Notes under the pieces: generated by a model | Told to the model about the DNA's origin: nothing | Databases searched by the model: none | The model's input: the letters and a program-made list of their open reading frames with translations, nothing else | Assembly: GCA_001179505.1 (NCBI GenBank) | Contig: CDMY01000497.1 | Coordinates: 1 to 63,111 of the forward strand | Source of the DNA: Vitrella brassicaformis | Taxonomy: Eukaryota > Sar > Vitrellaceae | DNA: 63,111 nucleotides | Direction: 5' to 3' | Part shown: positions 22,801-32,222 of the stretch, piece after piece | Layout: each line of letters begins with the position of its first letter | Numbering within the stretch: position 1 is the stretch's first letter | Made by a program: the position numbers and the translations under genes

Positions 22801-23172
22801 CCCGACCTTTGTCTTCGGACCAGACGCCCTTGTCGCTTTCATTTGTGGCATACCACCAGCTCCAGTAGCTGTTGTAGTCGTCCGCGGTCCAGATGCTGTC
22901 TTTGGGCCAGAAGAGGGGCGCATTCCGCAGGTTCTTCACGGAAGCGACCACACCATATGGATGGATGCCTTGTTATGCGGTGCTATTCGATGCCTCACCT
23001 TGATGGAGATATCGAGGGTGGCCTCGCTGCCGCCATCGTTGGTCACTTTGATGGTGACGGGTGTTTTCTGCCCTGCTGTGATGTTCTGCTTGAGGAGCGT
23101 GTGGTCCACGGTGAGCTGGTGGCTACTGCCCACCAAGGAAAGGATTGCGAGCAAAAAGACCCCAAGCGACAT
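13819..23172 (-). CDS. Giant secreted Trp-repeat/subtilisin/PAN protein
   Basis: About 30 exons join in phase from ATG 23,172 to TAG 13,819, giving roughly 2,000 residues. The order is as follows. A signal peptide ([19 protein letters not shown]) and a short beta-like region come first. Micro-exons then encode GWVGIARW-type units (21.0-22.4 kb). One long exon holds about 16 GIQRWGWxSP units (20.33-20.97 kb). Next come PWGV/PWGF motifs, an unrecognised region (18.5-20.2 kb) and an I9-like propeptide region. The subtilisin domain has [13 protein letters not shown] (Asp, about 17.87 kb), [17 protein letters not shown] (His, about 17.4-17.65 kb), TSNSWGG (Asn), AAGNEG and [12 protein letters not shown] (Ser, about 16.66 kb). 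Beta-rich regions and a Cys-containing PAN/apple-like domain ([17 protein letters not shown], about 14.1 kb) end the protein. It is probably secreted and proteolytic. One intron (about 16,990-17,075) is GC-AG. The join near 18,480-18,540 has two possible splice choices, both in frame. A split into two genes is less likely but possible. Confidence 0.8.
17461..17585. repeat. Intronic TCTG/TG microsatellite
   Basis: Mixed (GACA)n, (TCTG)n and (TG)n tracts fill an intron of the giant gene between its GHGTH-encoding exon and the next exon. Here the TCTG run is on the antisense strand, unlike most other introns in the window. Confidence 0.85.
20478..20968 (-). repeat. Coding tandem repeat, GIQRWGWxSP units
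   Basis: About 16 imperfect units of 24-36 nt lie within one exon, read on the minus strand as [41 protein letters not shown] and so on. The array is in frame throughout and ends in [15 protein letters not shown]. The units vary in length and sequence, so it is an old, diverged array and not a recent slippage tract. Confidence 0.9.
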
Positions 23173-23617
23173 CTTCGGGGCTTGTGAAAGGAGGGTGGAG
23201 GCAACGTTTTCGGCCGGAGGGGCTTGCGAGCTATGGGGGCAGGACGGCAAACGCGAAGGGAGAGATGAAATTCACAGAAAAAATCAAGGGATTGTAGGTA
23301 TACGTGTGATGGTGACGGGTGTTTTCTGCCCTGCAGTGATGTTGGTTGGTTCTCCGACGAAATCGTTTGCGGTTCAAGGGAAGACGGCCTGCCTGAGATA
23401 GAATCGCCACACTCATTGCTTGTCCAGATCCAACCATCGGAGATGACGTCGACGTCGTGGCCGTCCTTCTCTTCCCGCTGCCTCTTCTGTCGCATGATGG
23501 CCTCTGCTATCGCAACGTCCAGCTAGGGTTCGCTGCTGATGCCCATGACTTTTCGGGGTTCGTCAACATCTCGGTCTACAGCGGCAGTTGGGGCTTGTTC
23601 CGTCGACGGTGGTTCAG
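23173..23617. promoter_or_regulatory. Divergent intergenic region with two repeats
   Basis: This 445-base spacer lies between the start of the giant minus-strand gene and the plus-strand ankyrin gene. It holds a 37-base copy of part of the giant gene's first exon (23,307-23,343) and copy 2 of the dispersed 5'-flank repeat (23,358-23,459). A bidirectional promoter is inferred from the layout only; no motif is recognised. Confidence 0.4.
23358..23459. repeat. Dispersed 5'-flank repeat, copy 2
   Basis: Near-identical to 8,909-9,012 and ending in the same ATGACGTCGACGTCG. After this point the two copies diverge, although short words (CGTCCTTCT, CTCTTCTGTC) persist. Confidence 0.85.
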
Positions 23618-24372
23618 ATGAGCGACTTGGGCGAGCTGTTGTGTGCAGTGGTCCTGCAGAACGTCACCATGGTGCGCTCGCTGCTCAAGAAGTACCGCGC
23701 AGACCCCATCAAGATGCGCGGGACGACGGACGGAGTCACGGCTCTCCACTTGGCGGCATCGCGAGGCAGCCTCGATGTGGCAACGGCGCTGATTGATCGT
23801 CGTGCTGACGTCGACCGGCTGTCAGATCACCAACTATCGCCCTTGTCCGTGGCCGTCATGGTCAGCGACGGCGCTATGGCCGCACTGCTCTCGAGAGCTG
23901 GCGCTGACGCGGAGCTGCCGTGCCTGAATCCCGAGGAAGGCTTAGAGGATTCGAGTTAGGATGTCCTCTACATCAAGACACCGCTCCTCATTGCAGCAAA
24001 GTACGGCAAGCACAAGGCCATCGGGACGCTCTGGCTCCTCTCGGCAGCCCCGGTCAGCCTCCCCGGCCCTCGACGATATCGATGCCATTCGTCCAGCGGC
24101 ATCAGCAACAGCAGCTGTGCCATCGAGATCTGTCATTATTCATCTGCTCAACTTGGCCACACGCAGCAGCAACGGTGTGGATTCAAGCAGCGCCATCGAC
24201 GGCTGCGTGTGTTCTTCCGAGCATTTGCCGACATGTCGAGTGTGTGTCGCTGTGGGCGACTAAGATTTCCAGCCCCGAGACGATGGGTGTGGCAAAGAGG
24301 GCCATTACACAGCTCCCTGGCAGCTACCTGGTGATGGATGCCGTGGCGTCAGGTGAGATTTTATCTCCCTGA
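23618..24372 (+). pseudogene. Ankyrin-repeat gene interrupted by a stop codon
   Basis: The open frame from ATG 23,618 (or 23,588) encodes ankyrin repeats. DGVTALHLAASRGSLDVATA and a second unit with SPLSVAVMVSDGAMAALLSR are followed by LEDSS and a TAG at 23,957. The same frame continues past the stop with DVLYIKTPLLIAAKYGKHKA, a further typical ankyrin repeat (TPLLIAAKYGK). The stop therefore cuts a real domain. A later open stretch (ETMGVAKRAITQLPGSYL, about 24,280-24,350) may be another exon. Ankyrin repeats bind other proteins, and nothing here shows the partner. Possible readings are a disabled gene, a short two-repeat protein, or a sequencing error at the TAG. Confidence 0.6.
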
Positions 24373-25466
24373 TGTGCCCGCGAAAATGCGCTTCTGCTGG
24401 GCACTGCTGTTACTCAATGGGAGAGCTTGCAAGCAGACAGAGAAACGATGTTTGTTTGGTTCCCTGTGTTTGTCCGTCAGTGTTGGCTGGGTCATGGTTG
24501 GATGGTGGCCTTTGCGAGTGAGCGAGGTCAAATGGGCCGGCATCGTCGCCATGAGCCGCCATCTCCTGCACACACGCAGCTATGCCGTCAGTCAGTCAGT
24601 CAGTCGGTGTGCTGTGCATACCATCGTATCAGTCAGTTTTTGCTCATACGGTCGTCTTCCCCTTTGTCGCGCAATGGATGCGATCGGGCAGTATTCATGT
24701 GTGAGTCGTGGGCGTGTTGTGTCGCGCAAAGAGTGCATGAGAGCCTTTATGTGCACTGCTCAATCGTAGCGGGGGAGGGAGGGGTGGGCCTGTCATGCGT
24801 CTGTGTGCCTCTGCCTGTGATGGCATGTAGAGGAGCGTCCAGGTTGCGTGCGTGTCGGGGTTCGTGTGTCTGTCCGATGACCACGGCATGGGTGCATTTG
24901 CCTAAGTGATTCACGTGCAATCGGTGGATGCCAACTTCGCTTCAAAAAAAAGAGGCACACATACACATGCGCACACAGACACACAGACACACACACTCAC
25001 AGCTACACACGTGAAGCCGTCCACCATGTCATGGGAACTGACCTAGGCACGTCACCCGATGGCCATCTGCACGTCACCCGATTGATTAGCACCCACTCGC
25101 TCACTCACCGACACACACAAGGGGTGAATGCCATTCAAACACATGAACGAACAGGAAAGCGGAGCTCGTCGCGTTGCCGTTCATCTGTCTCTGTCCCTGT
25201 CTCAAGGCCGGCCATCGACACCAAAAAAAAAGTGGAGAGAGAGAGGGCAGCCAGCCAGAAGCACACGGGAAGAGAGAAGAGGTCAGCCAGAGGGACGACG
25301 GCGCAACACACACACACACTCGCAGGTGATGATATGTACAGGCGCGCGTGTGTATGTATGTGTGTGTATTGCTGGGTGTATGGGTGGGGAGATGGCTGTC
25401 AGCAGAATCGCCGCTACGCCCCATTTCTGTGAGAGTGGATGTGTGACGCACATCCACTCTGCGCCC
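24373..25466. other. Intergenic region, no gene seen
   Basis: Contains (GTCA)n, (CACA)n and an A-run near 24,940. ORFs on both strands are short and biased. It ends at the 3' end of the histone gene. Confidence 0.5.
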
Positions 25467-26283
25467 TCATTCCTCCTCCTCCTCCGATGAGGGCGGTGGT
25501 GCTTCCCAACCCGCCAGATGTGGTTCTTCTGGCTGTGGCTGTGGTTGTGGTGGTGGTGGTTGGACCATGTTGGCGGCGGCCTCTGCATTCTTCTTAGCCT
25601 TGGCCTTAGACCTGCACACACACCACAGCAGAAGGCACCGATTTGTGTGCGTCGTCTCCTCAGCCCATGAATCTCCCTGTGTGTGGTGTGAGGTGCGACC
25701 AGTGTGTGCCCTTACTTCTTGGGCAGCAGGACGGAGTGGATCTTGGGCAGTACGCCGCCCTGAGAGATGGTCACGTCCTTCGTGTACTTGGCGAGCTCCT
25801 CGTCGTTCTTGATGGCCAACATCAGGTGGCGGGGCGTGATGCGAATCTGTCGCACACCACACACAAACCACACCTCACACCCCTCCCTCCCTCCCTCCCT
25901 GACCTTCTTGTGGGCCTTGGCAGCATTGCTGGCCAGCTCCAGCACCTCAGCATACAGATACTCGAGCACAGCCGCCAGGTAGACGGGCGCCGTGCTGCCG
26001 ACGCGCTTGGCATAGCGGCCCTTCTTGAGGTAGCGGGCGATGCGCGCCACGGGGAACTGCAGACCAGCACGCACCGACTGACTCACCTGCAGAACCAACC
26101 ACACCACACCGCACCACACCGCATAACGAACCAAGAAAGGGCGCCAACACACCACACCACATATCACACAGATCCATGGTGCCCATCCATGCTCCATCTA
26201 TGTATCCATCCATCCATCTGCGTGCTGACCTTCTTGGTCTTCTCGGCGGTCTTGCCGCGGCCGCCCTTGCCTTTGCCCGACAT
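25467..26283 (-). CDS. Histone H2A with extended C-terminal tail
   Basis: Core nucleosome histone. Four exons fit in phase: 26,230-26,283, 25,904-26,086, 25,716-25,846 and 25,467-25,611. It starts [18 protein letters not shown], then has the histone fold with [53 protein letters not shown] and [15 protein letters not shown], which follows canonical H2A and not H2A.Z. The conserved LLPKK is followed by an unusual tail of about 47 residues. It is Lys/Ala-rich, then Pro/Gln-rich ([16 protein letters not shown]), and ends in SSEEEEE. There is no SQ(E/D)-phi motif, so it is not an H2A.X type by sequence. Introns in a core histone fit a replication-independent or polyadenylated gene, but I see no direct evidence of its regulation. 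Confidence 0.93.
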
Positions 26284-26624
26284 CACCGCACACACAGCAC
26301 AGATGCCTTCGCGAGGTGCACACGTGCAGAGAGGAGTGGTGGACAAGATGCGCCGTCGGGTGGCTGTGGTCAGCTGCAGATGGCCTTGGAAAGTGGCCGC
26401 TAAGATCCTGTCCGCTCCGCGACGTAAATTGCGCTTGCGGCCAGGATATCCTCTGTCAGATCTGGGATCCTCCTATCAACAGGTTCAAAGCAGGTGCTGA
26501 TGAATGATGTTTGCTGACGGACTTGCCTCAAGAAGGAGGAGAGAGAAAGCCGAGAGCAGCAGCACATACGTTAGCGTGAAAACAGCTGCTGCCGAGAACA
26601 GCTGAGCTGGCCATGCCATCGCAT

Positions 26625-26740
26625 TTGCCCCTCCCTCCCTCCCTCCCTCCCTCCATCCATCCATCCCTCCCTCCATCCATCCATCCCTCCATCCATCCCT
26701 CCATCCATCCCTCCCTCCCTCCATCCATCCCTCCATCCAG
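26625..26740. repeat. (CCCT)n/(CCAT)n microsatellite
   Basis: A block of over 100 bases of CCTC and CCAT tetramers upstream of the histone gene. It produces spurious ORFs of [10 protein letters not shown] composition on one strand and DGWMEGG on the other. Confidence 0.95.
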
Positions 26741-27351
26741 AGGACAGATCTCGAGAGATCTCCTTGTCTGTGTGTGTGTGATTGAATGGCTAAGGGTAGG
26801 GGCTTTGCTCATTTATGGCCATCGACATCCCATCATACATCTCACTCAAGGTGAGGATGACGCCGCGGTCAAGGTGAGCACAGACAAACGAGGCAGTGCA
26901 GGCAGGCAGGCAGGCAGGCAGAGAAGGAACAGAAGGGATCGAAGAGAATGGAGGGACCACGGCACACATCCACAACCGCGTGGATGTGTGTGGTGGTGTG
27001 TGTACCTGTGTGGATAGTGAGAGCTTTGTTGTCGTCGCCTCACCTCTTGATGACCGCCCTTCGGCCGATCAAACAGCCCACACAGCAGCAGCAGCCATGG
27101 ATGGCTGTCGACTCGCCGTCGTGGTGTCGCCGTGTGTCGACACGGACGGGTTGGGTTCTCTCAAAGGTGAGCCTGACAATAACACGGGCAGATGTGCAAG
27201 CACCTCGACCGACACTGTGGCGTGTAGGTGGGTGGATGGATGAATGGATGAATGGATGGATGGTCTGTCTGTCTGTCTGTCTGTCAGCACCGTGTCATCG
27301 TGTCCTTCTCGCCCATTTGGATTCTCTGTCTTTGTCTTGCTTTGACGTACT
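26741..27351. other. Spacer with possible unassigned exons
   Basis: A plus-strand open stretch at about 27,020-27,167 (SFVVVASPLDDRPSADQ, followed by a GTGAGC donor) has an exon-like look. I cannot link it to a start, a stop or a family. Confidence 0.25.
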
Positions 27352-27757
27352 TCAGAAGTCCTCATGTGAGGAGCAAGGCGTGGCTGGTTGAGCGTCAGAG
27401 TGACCAAAGGCGGCGGGCATGAGTACACCAGCGTTGGCTGCGACGCTGACACACAGATAGCCATACGGGCAGTATACTCCCTGTATGTGTGCCAACATTT
27501 GTGCATATGTGTGTGTAAGTGTGGATCGTGATGGTTCCAATCGATTGGATTCAGTCAATACACTCAGCGTCTCAAGCACGGCACGTTCCATCCATCCATC
27601 CACACGACACACAAACACAGAAAGAGAGACGGAGAGAGTGAGACACTCACTGTGCACACCTTCCCGCCTCACCCCACCCGACCTCATACTGAAGAGCCAG
27701 CAGCATGGCGCGGTGCAGCGAGTAGAGGCAGACCCCCGCCCACACCGTGAGGGTGCG
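27352..27757 (-). CDS. C-terminal exons of a membrane-protein fragment
   Basis: Two exons join in phase 0: about 27,683-27,757 (RTLTVWAGVCLYSLHRAMLL, then ALQYE) and 27,352-27,487 (GVYCPYGYLCVSVAANAGVL...CSSHEDF, ending at TGA). They give two hydrophobic segments separated by a short turn, then a polar tail. The layout faintly recalls the last two spans of CTR-type copper transporters, but the signature MxxxM is missing, so this is only a guess. No upstream exons were found in the 600 bases 5' of it. It may be a remnant or part of a longer gene. Confidence 0.4.
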
Positions 27758-29575
27758 CTGCAGCAGCACGCACACATAAGACACGGAATCTTATGTCTGT
27801 CTTATGTGTGCGTGCGTGTGTGTGTAAGTGAGAAGGCAAATGGACTGTGTGGACAATACAAACGAGTGTTCTCCAGTTCGATGTATGAAGGGCATTGGTT
27901 TGTGAGAGAAGAACATGGCAGGAAGCTGTGATTCAAATTGTGTGTTCACAGACATGCAACTCAAACTTCTAAGTTTCTCCCCCTTTTTTCGGCGGCTTCT
28001 GAAATGTGTTCTTTGTTCGAATTCTCTAGAGTTTCTCCTGAATCCTTTATTCATTTTTCTGCGTTGCCGAAAATTGTTTTTTTACGATCACGAGTATCCC
28101 CCAACCAGCGATACTGGCCGGGCTAGTCGCGGTCTGTCTGATTCGGATGCGATGTGCCACCCCAGTAGTCCAATCATGGTTCCCCAGGCCAAGCACGTGC
28201 ACGCAGTCCGTGCAGCCCGTCGATCTCGCCCGTGTGTTGCAGCCACAGTGAGTGAACGCCTTAAAGCCATCGTGAGCCAGCATTCTATGCGGATAGAGAA
28301 ACACCATCCGGACACCAAACCAGACACCCACACTCACCCACCCATCCAGAAATTGACCTGATCCCTGCTATCATCCCCCATCCATGCATCCATCGCATCC
28401 ATCGATTCAAGGCATACACACGTGCATTCACACATTCATACGTTCGTTACCTGTGGGATCGAAGACCCATGGCATGGCATGGCATGCGCTCATTCATGCC
28501 ATGCTTGTGTGCGTGACACACCAGACAGACAGGCATCACTTCATGGTATTGGGATGACAACCATCACAGACTTCGCTGAGAGAGACACACAGCAATGGCC
28601 ACACCGGACGGATTCCCACACTCAGTGGGCAAAAATAGATAGACAGACAGACACAGCCACTGACTCACCGACTGACTCTTGTGGTACTCCCCCACTATAA
28701 CGGTATGACTGACTAACTTCCTCGCTCACGCGCGGCCTCCGGCGCACTGAGCAGAAGTCTCTCTCTCTCTCTCCATCTTTCCCCGGACACAGTTGCATCT
28801 CATGAGCATGCGACATTCAGTATATTGACGGACAGCGGGACAAATAAACGACACAGCACGCATCCAACCAATCAACCACAGGCCAAGTAGGGAATACGAC
28901 GACCCCATCACACATACATACATCCGGGAAATGAAGTCATCAGTCAAGCCAAGCCCACAAACCATCCATCCATCCTTGTGGGCAGCACACCCAACCCACC
29001 CCACCAGAGGAACGGACGCAGTGGAGGGCACTCATCTGCAGCAAACATACACGCATACATCCAGACACACATGCACACACAATATGAGCACAGGGACACA
29101 TACACATGTATCTGTCTGTCTGCCTGGCCTGATCTGGTCTGATCTGGTCTGGACTGGCCGTCGGCCGCTTACTACACCCATCGTTATACGGTATTGATCA
29201 AGAGAGACATGTTGGCCCGCCTGAGGCTGCCGACAATCACGTACGCACATACATGGAACATACACACGTACGAAAGAGGAGAGGGAAAGGCCACAGAACC
29301 GCCTCCCACGTGCGAATGTGGCGAGCCAGCAGTGAGTAGGTGGCGCATGATGCAGTAGTTAGTGCAGAACGCCATGCATATGAATACGAACGATGTGTGC
29401 ACACATGCGCAGCGCACATAGACACATCGATGGACCTGACTTGCCACCCATCTATGTGGAATCTGGGTGTTCATTCCGTCTCTCGTGCATGTCCCTCTCT
29501 GTGTCAGTGTGCGTCACCTACCCTCCCAGCCATGAGTCCGACACCGCGCCGACGGAGGTCTCCCCAACACCGGCA
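27758..29575. other. Gene-poor stretch with AT-rich segment
   Basis: No gene recognised. Bases 27,950-28,090 are clearly more AT-rich than the rest of the window, with T-runs and few microsatellites. The remainder holds GACA and CACA tracts and a (CT)n run near 28,760. Confidence 0.5.
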
Positions 29576-32193
29576 TCAACATCCATGCCCCGCTCTGAAA
29601 CAACGTCCGCCGCCCAAAAGGGCACCAGAAGGACCAAAGGATTGACCACATTCAGTTTCGCCAAGTGCCCCGCACCCCATCGGCTGACCTCTTTCCATAT
29701 CATAGCTCGGCGGCTTCTCCATGTACTTGGGCGGGGGGTCCTCCGGAACATCATCCCGGCTAAAGCCGAAGAACAATCTGGCGTTCCGGTCGCCATCCGA
29801 CTGGTACGGCAGACAGGCGAGCCTAAGCGGGGGCCGCTGGAGGTACCCCTCCCTCTCAGGCGGGAGCACCGGCAGGCCAAGCAGGAAAGACCCCGCTCTG
29901 CAGCCTGTCGTGCTCGCCGCCGAGGGAGCCCGTCCCTGTCCCCGCCCCAGCCCCGAACTGGCCGAGAAGACACTCGTCCGTGCACTGCTGCTGCTTTGGC
30001 TGGGGAGGGATGGCATCCGTTGCCGATGCTCGGGCTCCCTCTCGTAGTAGGGCCGCACACCCCTCTGTCGCTGCTGTGAGGCGAGGTAATCGGCCGGGCC
30101 AAACTGGTGCACAGGCGTGCCAGAGAAGGGCTCTGACGGCCGAGGCGGGAGGGGCCACGGACGCGGCGGGGGCTGCGGGGGCTGGGGGTCGGGTAGCGAA
30201 GGGGGCAGGCGGGACGAGAAGGGGATATCGAGAGCCAATCCTGGCTTCTCACGCGCCGAGACCCCACCTGGCTCGTACAGGTCCATGGGCATGCCTCCTT
30301 GGCCCCGCGGAAGAGAGCCAAAGAAGCCCGCCGGACGGGGCTGCTCTTGCTGATAGGGATAGGGGACGTGTAGCCCATATGGGCTCTCTGACGGCGGGGG
30401 GCTCGGCTGCGGCCTGCTGCACAAGCTGGAGCTTGAGGATTGCGAGCGTGGGTAGCTGGCCTGCCGCATTCTATCGCCCTTGCTTGTCGCCAGACGGACC
30501 TCTATCGGACGACGGCCGTTTGGCATGATCAGCTTTTTGTCCAGCTGCACAATGGCTGACGCTGCCTCCTCCCTGTCTGGCATTGTCACGAACGCAGCAC
30601 CTGATGATAAACACACAACAACAGAGGGCGAGTGTTTGTGGTCCGCGTATATTGCTTGCTTGGGCCCTTTTACATTTGCTTTCGCCTTGGGAGTCCCTCC
30701 TGCATGCGTACGAGGACAACCAGCGATGATTCTCCGGAAGGTATCCGTCAGTGTCTCAGCGAGGGCGAGCTTACATGATCCAGACTTCATCAACGGCGCC
30801 AAACTGCTCGAAGACGGCGCCCAGCTGTCGGTCCGTGACACTCTTGGGCAGTGACCCGACGAAGATCTTAGCTGCCTCACCGCCAGGCTGCATCTGAGGC
30901 GGGATGCCCAAACGCTCCATCTGACACGCGCACACCACACACCGACAAACAGACAGACACACACGTTGTTGAGGGTGGGGCGGATGTGGTGTGCACCACC
31001 TACCTCTCCTTCGGCGAATCTGACTTGGATGGCCCCAGCACTCTGGTTCAAGACGCATTTGCCGTGCAGCTGCTCCATGGCAGCAAGGGCATGCTGCACC
31101 GTCTGGAACCGCACGAACGCACATGCTGAATGCATCGCAACAGGACACCGGATCGATTTGTGTCCATCCACTTGTCTGCCTGTCTGCTCCTTGCGCGTAC
31201 TTCTTGAGTTTGGCCCTCTGGTAGTTGGTCTGTTGGGTGAGTTGGTTAAGATGTGCACGTCCAGAACGACGCCGCTGAAGGCAGACAGACAGACCACACA
31301 GACAGACATTATCTAGCCATCCTTAGCAAAGTACTGTGCAGTATGAAGGTGCACTCTCCTACCACCGGTTGAAGACATCGAACAGCTGCCGTTCAGATAT
31401 GCCTGCCATGGGAGTGGAGCAACGCACAACACAGACGCCCACACACACACACTCACATCCACACAATCTCTACTAGCGGCGGCATCTTTCGCAGCAGATG
31501 CGCATCCGTCTATCTTTGTACCTACCGACGGGCAGCCTGTTGACGAACGTCTTGACGGGTGACGACGTCAGCACATTATCCGGGAGGGGGCGGGGGGCAG
31601 GAGGGGCTGAGTGGCCGTGGGGTGGTGTCGCTGCCAAAGCTGGTGCTGGTGCTGGTGCTTGAGAGAATGATGGAGTGGGGTGACTGTACTGCGGTGGCGG
31701 CGGCCGGGGACGTGGGTGGTGTGGCAGAGCTGGCGAAGGGGCGGGCAGCCGTGGCGGCTGTTGGAATGACGGCGGGGAGTCATGGGATGACGCGTAGGGC
31801 GGAGGAGGCTCTCGATGCATCTCAACCCACCTGCACAGATAGACAGATAGACACAGCCACATCATTATCATGGGTCAGTCAGATGAGTGCTTGTGCTGAT
31901 CTCTTGCGCTGTACCGCTACTTCTCTCCATCGAGATCTATGCCTCTCCCTTCTCAAGACGGCTCGAAAAACTGCACGCTCACCTCACAGCTCGCACGTGG
32001 CGCAACCAACACGCCGTGCACATCGCCTTTGCTGCAGCCCCTGGGTGTGTTGCAGATCTGAGCCTGCACCTGACGGAGCGTTGAGAAGTGGCTACTGGCT
32101 CATCTGGTGTGTGAGTGGCTCACCGCGAGGAGTGAGTTGGTTTAGCACATCGTCATGGATTCGACGCAGGTCGGTGAATGACGAGCAGTGCAT
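29576..32193 (-). CDS. RNA-binding protein with two RRM domains
   Basis: Probably binds RNA through two RRMs of the CELF/Bruno-like arrangement. A proline-rich N-terminal exon (MHREPPPPYASSHDSP from 31,820) leads into RRM1. Its RNP2 is KTFVNRLPVG, then GISERQLFDVFNRW, with RNP1 as TCAFVRFQTV, split over exons at about 31.53, 31.37, 31.24 and 31.13 kb. RRM2 follows with AKIFVGSLPKSVTDRQLGAV and GAAFVTMPDREEAASAIVQL. A long low-complexity tail rich in Pro, Ser, Gln and Arg runs to about 29,576. An exon at about 32,124-32,193 (MHCSSFTDLRRIHDDVLNQL, with a GTGAGC donor) may be the true first exon. If so, this start lies 29 bases from the divergent start of the next gene. The last exon boundary is uncertain because the tail is low complexity. 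Confidence 0.8.
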
Positions 32194-32222
32194 TTCAAAC
32201 AAAACGGACCTGCACAGAACTC

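Noticed and set aside
22784-23401. 205-codon plus-strand ORF
   Set aside because: Antisense to exons 1 and 2 of the giant gene, then reads into the dispersed repeat. No domain.
26528-27017. ORFs of repeated [10 protein letters not shown] or DGWMEGG composition
   Set aside because: They come from the CCCT/CCAT microsatellite and have no other coding sign.
27352-27757. Assignment as a CTR copper transporter
   Set aside because: Two hydrophobic segments alone are not enough, and the MxxxM signature and Met-rich N-terminus are not seen.
29393-30528. Long plus-strand ORFs opposite the RRM protein tail
   Set aside because: They are antisense to a low-complexity Pro/Ser/Arg tail of a supported minus-strand gene. 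GC-rich codons keep the complement open.
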